IMG/VR virus record: IMGVR_UViG_3300032893_000029
Location: 1-64,000 of that record
DNA: 64,000 nt
Reading direction: 5' to 3' (one strand)
Origin: a virus
The notes under the pieces were generated by a model that did not search any database, was not told the DNA's origin, and saw only the letters and a program-made list of their open reading frames with translations. Positions within the stretch are counted from its first letter, which is position 1. Each line of letters starts with the position of its first letter. This document shows, piece after piece, positions 33,209 through 40,762 of the stretch. The translations under genes were made by a program, and so were the position numbers.

Positions 33209-33211
33209 TCG

Positions 33212-33436
33212 ATGACAACCACTGAGGACAAAAAGAACGGAGAATTTGTTATGGAAACTTTTGTCGATGTTGACGGATCGACGCGCTGCAAAGCATGTGC
33301 TCTCCACCCGGATGAATGCACTTGCCGTCCAGATCATCCAATCCGCCGGATTGTGAATACCGCGTTTGAGCGCGAAGCCGCGATGCAGAAGTTCTTACGC
33401 GTCTGCGGTCGAAACGTATTCGTTGGCTCTGACTAG
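33212..33436 (+). CDS. Small Cys-rich protein
   Basis: 74 aa; the ATG at 33251 (preceded by GGAGAA) is an alternative start giving 61 aa. CKACALHPDECTCRPDH is a likely metal-binding knuckle. GC content is lower than in neighbours, hinting at separate origin. Not recognised. Confidence 0.5.
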   Translation: MTTTEDKKNGEFVMETFVDVDGSTRCKACALHPDECTCRPDHPIRRIVNTAFEREAAMQKFLRVCGRNVFVGSD

Positions 33437-33447
33437 AAAATTAACCG

Positions 33448-33900
33448 ATGACGAAATTCGAAACTCCGGCGTTGCAACGAGCCTACGATGTCGCGGTCAA
33501 AGCGTTCCACGATAAGCAAAGCTATCTCTATGCTGACGGGAAGCCATTGCGCGGATCATCGGACCGTCACTCATTCTGGAATGGATTCAACGGTCATCCG
33601 CCGCGGCACGCGAAAACGTCGATTGCTTACGCGACATGGGCGGCTGGCCGCGACATGCGCGAGCAAGCACGACGCCCGACTGACCAGGACGTGCTCGAGC
33701 TCTTGACGGCCGCGGAAAACGGCCTTGCATCGATGATGACCGAGCTATCCATGATCCTCGAAAGTCACTGCAAGCTTGACCGGAACTACAAGCCGCGACG
33801 CGCCACGCTCGATCCTGGTGTCAAACGGTTTGTCGAGACGCTTGAAGAAAAAATCTCGCAGGCGCGTAAAGCGATCGCGAACTGCAGGAAACCATCTTGA
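33448..33900 (+). CDS. Hypothetical protein
   Basis: 150 aa. N-terminal GYDVAVKAF-like helix, FWNGFNGHPPRHAKTSIAYA (a pattern reminiscent of small 'FW.G....' phage proteins), then two long helices ending with KISQARKAIANC. Function unknown. Confidence 0.55.
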   Translation: MTKFETPALQRAYDVAVKAFHDKQSYLYADGKPLRGSSDRHSFWNGFNGHPPRHAKTSIAYATWAAGRDMREQARRPTDQDVLELLTAAENGLASMMTELSMILESHCKLDRNYKPRRATLDPGVKRFVETLEEKISQARKAIANCRKPS

Positions 33901-34058
33901 CGCGCCCGCCGGCGATCGTCTCGGTCCTGATGCGCGGGATATTCATCGGCGGGTTTCTCGCGGTGCTGCTATGGGCATTTTGCCTTCTGCCGCCTCGTCG
34001 GATGGGTCTAGGCCGGGCCCCCGGGCGGGACCCTTCGCAGGGGCCCCGCCAGACCTAA
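33897..34058 (+). CDS. Possible TTG-started membrane peptide
   Basis: 53 aa from a TTG overlapping the previous stop as TTGA, the same coupling used by two other genes here. Residues about 14-32 (GIFIGGFLAVLLWAFCLL) make one membrane span; the rest is Pro/Arg-rich and overlaps a strong hairpin, so the 3' half may be fortuitous. Confidence 0.35.
   Translation: MTRPPAIVSVLMRGIFIGGFLAVLLWAFCLLPPRRMGLGRAPGRDPSQGPRQT
34024..34050 (+). promoter_or_regulatory. Strong hairpin with TTCGCAG loop
   Basis: GGCGGGACCC pairs with GGGCCCCGCC (one A-C mismatch) around TTCGCAG, the same loop as leader B. TTAGGAG follows 20 bases later without a clear gene. The gap 34059-34210 also has GGGCCCGG direct repeats but no gene. 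Could be a terminator-like or degenerate leader element. Confidence 0.4.
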
Positions 34059-34210
34059 CCAGGGCGCTTAGGAGACGGTGGGAACCATCAATCCCTAGTC
34101 AGGCCTCCCCTTTCGGGGCCCGGCCCGTATAGCACGAATCAGGGCCCGGAAAAGACCCCGCCGCCGGTCAAAAATGGCGGAATTCCGGGGAAAAAATCGT
34201 CCGGTGGTGG

Positions 34211-34284
34211 CTTTACAGCTCCGGGCTGACTGCCTGAAACTCGAATCATCAAAGGGGATCGCAGTCCCCCGCTAGGAGTCCGAA
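34211..34284 (+). promoter_or_regulatory. Leader element C: CTTTACAG block plus TCGCAG hairpin
   Basis: CTTTACAG at 34211, TGCCTGA at 34231, hairpin GGGGA-TCGCAG-TCCCC at 34254-34269, AGGAG at 34274, ATG of radC at 34285. TTTACA and TGAAAC are 17 bases apart as in A and B. Confidence 0.65.
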
Positions 34285-34905
34285 ATGACCTACGACGAAA
34301 ACCCCTACGGAAACCTTTCCGATGTCGAGCTCGTCGAATTCGTGCTCGGCCCCAAGGCCAAGGAAGGCATCGCGGAAACGCTGGTCCAGTCCTTCGGCAA
34401 TTTTCAGGAAGTTGTCGCGGCGACTCCGGTCCGTCTTTCCGAACACGGGCTTTCCGACCATGCCGTTACGCGGCTGAAGAAATTCCACACCGCGGCGACG
34501 CGGATGCACGCCCTTAAGGTTCTCAATCGGCCAGCGATGTCGAGTTGGGCGGATGTCACCGAATATCTCACGGTGAAGATCGCCAGACTGGAGCACGAGG
34601 AATTTCATGTGCTGTTTGTCGACCGCAAAAACAACCTGATCGCCGACGAAAGGATGAGCCGCGGCACGATCGACCACGCCCCGGTGTATCCGCGCGAAGT
34701 GGTGAAGCGGGCGCTCGAACTCAATGCCGCCAGCATCATCCTCTCGCACAATCACCCCAGCGGCGACCCGACACCCAGCCGCGCCGATATCGACATCACG
34801 CGAAAGATCGTCGACGCCTGCAAGGCCATCGACATCCGGGTGCTCGATCACGTCATTGTTGGCCGCAATGGCACGGCCAGCATGAAGGCCTTAGGGCTGA
34901 TCTGA
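34285..34905 (+). CDS. radC: RadC-like JAB-domain protein
   Basis: 206 aa. The JAB metalloprotease-like motif ILSHNHPSGDPTPSRADID is complete (His-x-His and Asp), with the upstream Glu region VDRKNNLIADERMSRG. The N-terminal 70 residues match the helical part of UPF0758. RadC proteins occur in many phages and elements; a role in DNA repair or anti-restriction has been proposed, the activity is unproven. It has its own leader element. Confidence 0.8.
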   Translation: MTYDENPYGNLSDVELVEFVLGPKAKEGIAETLVQSFGNFQEVVAATPVRLSEHGLSDHAVTRLKKFHTAATRMHALKVLNRPAMSSWADVTEYLTVKIARLEHEEFHVLFVDRKNNLIADERMSRGTIDHAPVYPREVVKRALELNAASIILSHNHPSGDPTPSRADIDITRKIVDACKAIDIRVLDHVIVGRNGTASMKALGLI

Positions 34906-34927
34906 AAATCAAAGGAGAGACCGGACC

Positions 34928-35161
34928 ATGCGTTACGGACAAAAAAACGGCGACGGCCCGACAGCCGGCAAAAAGGCAACCGTCTATGAAATCGCCATGC
35001 CGGACGGGTCGATCGTGAAGAAGCGGGTATTCCGAGACGATATGGGCGACACGCTTATAGCCACGGCTCTCCGGCACAACGGCAAAATCTTGGCCGTTGT
35101 CTGGCCGGGAGTTCCGGAATGGGAAGGCGACTTTGGGCAGCTTGTCGCGAGGAAGGTCTGA
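34928..35161 (+). CDS. Small hypothetical protein
   Basis: 77 aa with GGAGA upstream. Beta-rich (ATVYEIAMPDGSIVKKRVFR) with a helical middle. It looks like a small beta domain seen beside radC in some phages. Function unknown. Confidence 0.55.
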   Translation: MRYGQKNGDGPTAGKKATVYEIAMPDGSIVKKRVFRDDMGDTLIATALRHNGKILAVVWPGVPEWEGDFGQLVARKV

Positions 35162-35162
35162 C

Positions 35163-35336
35163 ATGAAAAAGCTCACCAGAGCCCATCAAAAAATCCTGTC
35201 GCAAGCGCTCGACATCGCGGTGTCGATCTGGTCGAGCAACGCGACGTGCCCGACATTTCCGAAGCCGGTCCGGCAGGCCTATCGTCGCCGCGTCGATAAT
35301 GTTGCCGCGCTTCGGAAGAAACTCGACTTTCACTGA
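35163..35336 (+). CDS. Small basic helical protein
   Basis: 57 aa, ATG one base after the preceding stop. MKKLTRAHQKILSQALDIAV and RQAYRRRVDNVAALRKKL: two helices, basic. Not recognised. Confidence 0.5.
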   Translation: MKKLTRAHQKILSQALDIAVSIWSSNATCPTFPKPVRQAYRRRVDNVAALRKKLDFH

Positions 35337-35348
35337 AGGAGATATTGT

Positions 35349-35882
35349 ATGGGGACTAAACGCGAAATTATTCCATTCTCGCCGCTTCCCGGCAAAGAGT
35401 GGCGCGCCATCGAGGAATGGATGGGATACGAAGTTAGCAATTTTGGCCGGGTTCGGCGCGTATCTCTGATGGTCGCGCGACCAAATTCAGATGGCTATCC
35501 AATGGTTCATCTCAGTTTCGGCAAACGAGGCAAAGCCAGACTTCGGGCAGTGCATATATTGGTGACGCAGGCGTTTCACGGTCCACGGCCATCGCCACGG
35601 CATACCGCATCGCATGAAGACGGCGTCAGAAGCAATTGTCGTTCAGACAATCTCTTATGGGAAACACACTCGGAAAATCTGGCTCGCCGAAGGGACCACG
35701 GGACACATATTGTCGGTGAGCGCAACGGCACGGCCAAGCTCACCACCAACCAGGTATTGGAAATTCGAGCGAAACGCGCAGCCGGGCCGCGCGGAATAGT
35801 CAAAGCCCTAGCGCTAGAATACGGCATGTCGGAGTCAACAATCAGCCGTATCTGTCTTCGGCAAGGATGGTCTCATGTCTAA
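35349..35882 (+). CDS. HNH homing endonuclease with NUMOD4 and HTH
   Basis: 177 aa. Starts with a NUMOD4-like segment (EWRAIEEWMGYEVSNFGRVR), then an HNH_3-like core (VTQAFHGPRP, ASHEDGVRSNCRSDNLLWET) and a C-terminal HTH (ALEYGMSESTISRICLRQGW). The His-Asn residues of the core are present. Its last 8 bases overlap the ParB start. GC is lower than neighbours, typical of invasive endonucleases. Confidence 0.75.
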   Translation: MGTKREIIPFSPLPGKEWRAIEEWMGYEVSNFGRVRRVSLMVARPNSDGYPMVHLSFGKRGKARLRAVHILVTQAFHGPRPSPRHTASHEDGVRSNCRSDNLLWETHSENLARRRDHGTHIVGERNGTAKLTTNQVLEIRAKRAAGPRGIVKALALEYGMSESTISRICLRQGWSHV

Positions 35883-36774
35883 AATTCGAGTGGACCGTAT
35901 CAAACCCGATCCGGGCCAGCCTAGAAAACTCTTTGATCTTGCGGACCTTCAAGAGCTCGCCGCGTCGATCAAAGCCAACGGATTGCTGCAGCCGATCCTG
36001 GTCCGGCCGGCAGAGAAAAAAGGCGAGTTCTACATCGTCGCCGGCGAGCGGCGCTGGCGCGCCCAAAAGCTGCTGATCGACGCCGGCGAGAAGGGCTTCA
36101 CCCAAATCGAATGCTCGCTCGCCGGACTGCCGGGCAAGCCGATGAAGGAAGTCACCCTCCGGGTGAAGCAGATCGTCGAGAACGTCGTCCGTGCCGACAT
36201 GACGCCCCTCGAGGAAGCCCACGCCTTCCAGAACCTGCTCGAGCTCGGTCTTGATGAGCAGAAAGCGGCGAGCCACATCGGCATTCCGCTGAGCAAGTTC
36301 CAGCGCAGTGTGTCACTGCTCCGGCTCGAGCCGCAGATTGCGAAGCTGCTCGCGGCGAAACAGATCGATGTCCCGCAGGCCTATCAGCTTGCCAGGCTCC
36401 CCCGCCACGAAGACCAGATGCAGATCCTTCGCCTGCTGAACCGCGGCGAGCTCGGCAAGTGGAAATCCTTCGAAGCCGCGATCGATGCGAAGCTTGAAGG
36501 CGTCACCCAGGAAGATTTCTTCGGACCCGGTGCGCCGGCGGCAACCGAAAAGGAAGTCGCCGAACTCAACGCGATGGAGCAGAAGATCGAGCGGGTTGCC
36601 GGGCTTCTGTCGGCCGGCTGGTCCAAGGGCGCCTGTATCGTCGCCAACAAGGTCTCCCCCGATCGCGCCCGACACATGGCCGACAGGCTCGCCGCGATCC
36701 GGCTTACCGTCCGCACGATGGAAGCAGAATTGCGAGCTATTAACGCTCAAGCGAAAATTGCCCTGGAGACATGA
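35875..36774 (+). CDS. ParB/Spo0J-family protein
   Basis: 299 aa. N-terminal ParB domain with IKANGLLQPILVR and the CTP-contacting GERRWRA motif (57-63), then an HTH (LDEQKAASHIGIPLSKFQRS) and the helical LAAKQIDVPQAYQLARLP segment characteristic of Spo0J-type ParB. The last 100 residues are a coiled, phage-specific end. No ParA gene is visible nearby. It is the best candidate to bind the parS site at 29019. Two homing endonucleases flank it. Confidence 0.75.
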   Translation: MSKIRVDRIKPDPGQPRKLFDLADLQELAASIKANGLLQPILVRPAEKKGEFYIVAGERRWRAQKLLIDAGEKGFTQIECSLAGLPGKPMKEVTLRVKQIVENVVRADMTPLEEAHAFQNLLELGLDEQKAASHIGIPLSKFQRSVSLLRLEPQIAKLLAAKQIDVPQAYQLARLPRHEDQMQILRLLNRGELGKWKSFEAAIDAKLEGVTQEDFFGPGAPAATEKEVAELNAMEQKIERVAGLLSAGWSKGACIVANKVSPDRARHMADRLAAIRLTVRTMEAELRAINAQAKIALET

Positions 36775-37266
36775 GTGCTCACGAAAGCGGTCGTTAGGAG
36801 GCTTTTCGATTACAACCCTGTCACCGGTTCGCTCACCTGGCGCATCAGCCCCGCCAACAGAGTGAAAGTCGGAGACGAGGCCGGGACGGTTAGTTGTGGA
36901 TACCGAAGAGTCCGGATCAAGAATAAGCCATATCTCGCGCACATCATCATCTGGATCTGGATGAAGGGCAGGCTACCGAAACGAAAAATCGACCATCGCG
37001 ACGGAAATGGTTCGAACAACAAATGGTCGAATCTTCGGATGGCAACATCTACAGAAAACCAGCGGAACACAAAGCTTAGAAAAGATAATTCCTCAGGCGT
37101 CAAAGGTGTTTCATTTCATAAACGATACGGGAAGTGGGCGGCCTACATCACCATCAACAAAAAGACGATCACAATAGGCTTTTTCGACAGCGTCGAAGCA
37201 GCGGCAGAAGCAAGACGCAATGCCGCGCTGAAACACTTTGGCGAGTTCGCTCGCGAAGTGGCATGA
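36775..37266 (+). CDS. HNH homing endonuclease with AP2 domain
   Basis: 163 aa from a GTG overlapping the ParB stop region. IDHRDGNGSNNKWSNLRMAT is a complete HNH_3 core; GVKGVSFHKRYGKWAAYI to FFDSVEAAAEARR is an AP2 DNA-binding domain. Sequence is clearly AT-richer than neighbours. A free-standing homing endonuclease, different in type from the one upstream of ParB. Confidence 0.8.
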   Translation: MLTKAVVRRLFDYNPVTGSLTWRISPANRVKVGDEAGTVSCGYRRVRIKNKPYLAHIIIWIWMKGRLPKRKIDHRDGNGSNNKWSNLRMATSTENQRNTKLRKDNSSGVKGVSFHKRYGKWAAYITINKKTITIGFFDSVEAAAEARRNAALKHFGEFAREVA

Positions 37267-37292
37267 TTCACAATCAGTTATAGGAGAATTAA

Positions 37293-37907
37293 ATGCCAAT
37301 TCCACCGACAAAACACGGTCTACCAGCTATGGCCTGCGTCTCCGCGCTCCAGAAATGCATCCGCCGCGGCCTCGAGCGCGAGGCGATGGAGTTCGCCGTC
37401 GAACTCCATGAAACATCGAAGGGCTTCAATACAATGCTCTGCAATCGCCTAGAAATAATTAGTCATGAGGACATCTGCATTTTTTCGAGCCCGCACATCG
37501 TTCCTTTCGTCAAGGCGTGCTGCGATCAGGCTAGGGAGTGGTACGACCCGAAGATGCTGAAGCCCGGCAAATCCAGGATGGCGATCGGCAACGCGATCCG
37601 CATGATGGCGCGGGCACCGAAGAGCCGGGAAGGCGATCATTTTCACGTCGCCGTCGGGCTGCGCGCCGCGCTCGAACACTACGTCCCGGAAATCCCGGAT
37701 TGGGCGAACGACGGTCACACTCTCGTCGGCAAGCGCATGGGCCGCGGCCTCGACTTCTTCCGGGAAGTCTCGACGCAGCTATATCCGGCGCCGGCCGTCG
37801 CAGACCCTTACGAGGAAGAGTTTTACCGCCTTCTCGCGCTCAAAGCGCGACAGCCTAAGACGGCGACACCGGGAGACTTTCTTGGCGCGGAAGATCAAGA
37901 CGAGTAG
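37293..37907 (+). CDS. RarA/clamp-loader C-terminal-like protein
   Basis: 204 aa. ACVSALQKCIRRGLEREAME and RLEIISHEDICIFSSPHIV match the helical C-terminal domain of RarA/MgsA-type AAA proteins (which read roughly 'SALqKaiRrgd...A', 'RL.iia.EDig'). No P-loop is present, so only the oligomerisation part is encoded. A role in replication is inferred. Its 3' end overlaps the convergent sulfotransferase-like gene by 53 bases. Confidence 0.6.
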   Translation: MPIPPTKHGLPAMACVSALQKCIRRGLEREAMEFAVELHETSKGFNTMLCNRLEIISHEDICIFSSPHIVPFVKACCDQAREWYDPKMLKPGKSRMAIGNAIRMMARAPKSREGDHFHVAVGLRAALEHYVPEIPDWANDGHTLVGKRMGRGLDFFREVSTQLYPAPAVADPYEEEFYRLLALKARQPKTATPGDFLGAEDQDE

Positions 37908-38547
37908 CCACGATATCGGCGACAAGCTGTTTGACGTCTAGGCCGTCCTGGTCACAGGTACTTTTCAGGGCCCACGTCAGGAAGTCCTGCATCGCTTCAC
38001 TGCTCTTGCGGAAGAGATCGTGGTGCCAAATCACCGGCACCGCGTTCTCGGCCGCTTTGAAGCGCAGATGTTCCGACATAAAGGTGTGTGCCGCGATCGC
38101 CCGCTGCCGGACACTGTGATGCTCGCCGACGCCGTACCCGCGGTTGTGCAGGGCCCAATAGGCGTGCTCATAGAAAGACCACACCCTGGCACGCGTCGGC
38201 GGGAACGACAGATCTGCCGGCCGCAGGAAGACGAAGCAGCGGAAGTGCCGCATGAAGAGCTCGAGCTTCATCGGCGAGAAGACTTCCTTGGTGAAGGTAA
38301 AGCCTTCCGTCCCCCACGTCTCCTTGATGCAGCGATCGGCCCGGAAATCGCCGGGATCGGCGATTTTGTCGTAGCACTCGACGAGCTCGCAGCCGAAGTG
38401 CTGCACCAGGGCCCGTTCGTGCTTGAAGTTCCGGATTGGATTAAAGAACTCCGGGGCACAGCGACAGCCCTCGATGTTCCTGGCGATCTGCTCGCCGAAC
38501 CAGGTCGACCCGCTGTTCGGCAGGCTCAGCATAAGAAGTGGTTTCAC
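37855..38547 (-). CDS. Sulfotransferase-like protein
   Basis: 230 aa. LSLPNSGSTWFGEQIARN at residues about 8-25 corresponds to the 5'-phosphosulfate-binding loop (P.sGsTW), and FRCFVFLRPADLSFPP with the following RVWSFYEHAYWA to the PAPS 3'-phosphate region. Last gene of the modification cassette, 8 bases after the glycosyltransferase. It might sulfate a sugar attached to DNA; a kinase-like role is an alternative since P-loops are similar. Confidence 0.55.
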   Translation of the reverse strand: MKPLLMLSLPNSGSTWFGEQIARNIEGCRCAPEFFNPIRNFKHERALVQHFGCELVECYDKIADPGDFRADRCIKETWGTEGFTFTKEVFSPMKLELFMRHFRCFVFLRPADLSFPPTRARVWSFYEHAYWALHNRGYGVGEHHSVRQRAIAAHTFMSEHLRFKAAENAVPVIWHHDLFRKSSEAMQDFLTWALKSTCDQDGLDVKQLVADIVATRLDLPRQESLPVSPS

Positions 38548-38555
38548 TGGCGCCC

Positions 38556-39320
38556 CTATTTCTGTGCGGTCTTGTTCGTCCTCTTCACCGCGATGCGAAT
38601 CGCGGCGACATCCCGATTTTTAGCAAATGCCGGCGGCTTGAACGAAACGGCGTCGCCCCAGGTGTGCCGCAGAGCTCGCGACGCCTTCTCGAACTGCTCC
38701 GGGGTCACCAGACCGACATTGCCGCCGCGGCCGGAAAAGACGCGGCCACAATCGAAATAGAACCGGATGTCGGCATAGACGCAGCGGTCCTCGAGCAGCG
38801 TTTGCAGCGTCCAGTCGACATCGGCGCGACCGAAGTACTCCGGCCGGTAGTGCCGCCGGCGGGCCCGTCCCATGACGCCGAAGGCGTTGCAGACCGATTG
38901 CGTCGGCACGATCGGGCGGACATCCGGTTTGATGACTGTGGTGTTCGGCGTCCTGGAGAAGCAGAACGTCGTCAGACCGAGGTCTTTCGTGTTGCGGGCG
39001 GAGTTTTCGAGGATGGCGAGGATTTCGTCGGGACTGTGGATGTAGCGCTGAGATCCCGTCGTCACCTTGACGCCGCGGAAATCGTCATCGATTTCGATGA
39101 GAATATCCGCGCTGACGTTATCCATCATCCAGTTGATCACATAGGGCAGGCCTTCCATCGGCGGGTGGAGCAGAAGCTTGTCCTTCGGGACTTCCGACGC
39201 GTAATCCTTGGCCTCGCGCTCGTCGACGCAGATCACAGCGGAGGGAAGCAGATGCCGCAGCAGCGGCATGTTGTGGGCGCGCCGGCGGGACGGGACCACG
39301 ATCCGGTAATCGAGCTTCAT
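38556..39320 (-). CDS. GT-A glycosyltransferase, TAGT-like
   Basis: 254 aa, ATG overlapping the membrane peptide stop as ATGA. DYRIVVPSRRRAHNMPLLRH, AVICVDEREAKDY, LPYVINWMMDN and the DxD-type ILIEIDDDFRGVKV are the layout of the TET/JBP-associated glycosyltransferases described from phage DNA-modification loci. These transfer sugars to oxidised bases. No TET/JBP oxygenase is seen in this window, so the acceptor is unknown. Confidence 0.55.
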   Translation of the reverse strand: MKLDYRIVVPSRRRAHNMPLLRHLLPSAVICVDEREAKDYASEVPKDKLLLHPPMEGLPYVINWMMDNVSADILIEIDDDFRGVKVTTGSQRYIHSPDEILAILENSARNTKDLGLTTFCFSRTPNTTVIKPDVRPIVPTQSVCNAFGVMGRARRRHYRPEYFGRADVDWTLQTLLEDRCVYADIRFYFDCGRVFSGRGGNVGLVTPEQFEKASRALRHTWGDAVSFKPPAFAKNRDVAAIRIAVKRTNKTAQK

Positions 39321-39478
39321 TTTGCTATCATAACCAAAACATTCGCCATCAGCGTTGTTGCCGCGGTCGCGAGGCAGGTAAGCAACAGTCGGTCGAATCC
39401 GCGCCAACCGAACCCATTAAAAACATCGGACCAGAAGGCGCCGAGCAGGAACAGGCAGATATACGATTCGGCTGTCAT
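39317..39478 (-). CDS. 53-residue two-span membrane protein
   Basis: Start and stop both overlap neighbours by ATGA. Two hydrophobic segments (YICLFLLGAFWSDVFNGFG; LLLTCLATAATTLMANVLVM) with WRGFDR between. Its conservation of coupling inside the modification cassette suggests it is real. Function unknown. Confidence 0.55.
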   Translation of the reverse strand: MTAESYICLFLLGAFWSDVFNGFGWRGFDRLLLTCLATAATTLMANVLVMIAK

Positions 39479-40146
39479 TTCTTCGGCTCCAGCAGCTTCA
39501 GCAATGTTTCGGCGCGGATCGCGCGCGATGTCCCCATCCGGCCGCGGCGCTTCTCCGGCTTCAAGCCGAACTTGTCGCAGAGCACGTTGAACTCGTGCGT
39601 CGTCGACGCCAGGACAACGAAGAAGTCGTAATGCTCGTGCGGTTGCAGCGCCATTCCAGGGACTTCAACGGACTCTTCGTCTTCTTCGTCTTCCTCTTCC
39701 TTCGCCAGCTTGTGACCGATGTCGGCGAGCAGCCGGCGGATTTCGGCGTTGGTTTCGTCGCGGGCCTTCTCGAGCAGAGCGGCAAGCTTTTCCTTGTTGC
39801 CCTTCGCCATCTGCGAGATCGGATCGTAGGTCAGCAAAATCTTGTCGGCCTCTTCGTCGTTAAGATCGACGATGAGAACCGGAACCTCCTGGTCATCGAG
39901 GATGTCGCTTCTGAGATGCCCGTCGAGCAGTTCGAACCCATCGTCGACTTTGCGGGCGACAACGGCGCCGACGATGCCGATTTCCTTCAGGATTCCGGTC
40001 AACGCGCCTTTCTGGCTTTCCGGATGGACGCGCCAGTTCTTCTTGTTGCGCTTGAGCTCTTTGCCTTTGATGCGGCGGAAATCGACGATGCGGTCACGAA
40101 AGGCCGTGCTGACTTCGGGAGCGGGTTTCGGTTTCGGCTTTGTCAT
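39475..40146 (-). CDS. ParB-like (ParB/sulfiredoxin fold) protein
   Basis: 223 aa. KNWRVHPESQKGALTGILKE, IGIVGAVVARKV, FELLDGHLRSDILDDQEVPV form a complete ParB-N domain with G-H-x-R. Residues about 155-175 are an acidic run (KEEEDEEDEESVEVPG), and the end carries a small domain with DFFVVLASTTHEFNVLCDKF. ParB-fold proteins often accompany phage DNA-modification genes, acting as kinases or nucleases. It couples to the membrane peptide downstream. Confidence 0.6.
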   Translation of the reverse strand: MTKPKPKPAPEVSTAFRDRIVDFRRIKGKELKRNKKNWRVHPESQKGALTGILKEIGIVGAVVARKVDDGFELLDGHLRSDILDDQEVPVLIVDLNDEEADKILLTYDPISQMAKGNKEKLAALLEKARDETNAEIRRLLADIGHKLAKEEEDEEDEESVEVPGMALQPHEHYDFFVVLASTTHEFNVLCDKFGLKPEKRRGRMGTSRAIRAETLLKLLEPKK

Positions 40147-40157
40147 TGCATGGCCCC

Positions 40158-40712
40158 TCAGATGGAAATCTCGCTTCGAAAACGCTTGTAATCACCGCCG
40201 CATGGCTCGACGAAAGACGCCCACGGCATTCGCTTCATCATCGAGGAATCGTCGACGCGCAGAACGCCGGCGCGCCGCGCGTCTGGTCTGAGCGCAAAAA
40301 CCCATCGATCCTTCGTCGCTTGCTGCTTGCCCTCCGTCCATGAACCGTTGCCGGTTGGGGGGGGGCGGAGACGATGCCATGTCGGCGCCCACGCCCAATT
40401 GCAGGCTCGATAGAGCGCGCCGGTATGGCCTTGCGACGGATCTGAATAGCTGACCACAGTCGTCGCTTCGACGTGAGAGCGCGCCCACTTCGCAAAGCGA
40501 GACCATTGACGCGATCCTGCATTCGGTTCGCCGAGCAGGCACCATCTGACCAGCTCGAGCCAATCACCAGGAAGCTTGCGCGATCGCGGAGACGAAAACA
40601 GCATGACGCCAAATTCGTCTTTCCATCCGAATGTCGCTGTCTTCGTCGGACCGAGATAGTGACGCCCGACCAGGACACGATTGCACTCTTCAACGCTCGC
40701 CAGCACTTGCAT
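40158..40712 (-). CDS. Mom-like DNA-modification acyltransferase (GNAT fold)
   Basis: 184 aa; the ATG lies against GAGGG, so GTG at 40706 may be the actual start. CNRVLVGRHYLGP, the LVRWCLLGEPNAGSRQWSRF stretch and VVSYSDPSQGHTGALYRACN correspond to the Mom layout ('HYs', 'RL....Na.S', 'vSfsDp..gH.GgiYkAsNf'). Mom enzymes of Mu-type phages convert adenine to a carbamoylmethyl form that blocks restriction. A terminator ends 14 bases upstream, so expression probably needs antitermination or a local promoter. Confidence 0.65.
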   Translation of the reverse strand: MQVLASVEECNRVLVGRHYLGPTKTATFGWKDEFGVMLFSSPRSRKLPGDWLELVRWCLLGEPNAGSRQWSRFAKWARSHVEATTVVSYSDPSQGHTGALYRACNWAWAPTWHRLRPPPTGNGSWTEGKQQATKDRWVFALRPDARRAGVLRVDDSSMMKRMPWASFVEPCGGDYKRFRSEISI

Positions 40713-40726
40713 CCCTCGTCATTCTC

Positions 40727-40762
40727 AAAAAAGAAAAGGACCGGCGGTTATCCCGCCGGTCC
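40727..40762 (-). terminator. Rho-independent terminator before the Mom-like gene
   Basis: Perfect 10-bp stem GGACCGGCGG/CCGCCGGTCC with a 5-base loop, followed on the minus strand by TTTTCTTTTTT. It closes the replication operon to its right. Confidence 0.85.

Noticed and set aside
34059-34210. GGGCCCGG repeats and CCCC/GGGG hairpin as a terminator
   Set aside because: No T-tract follows on either strand, so the call is not supported beyond being a GC-rich structured gap.
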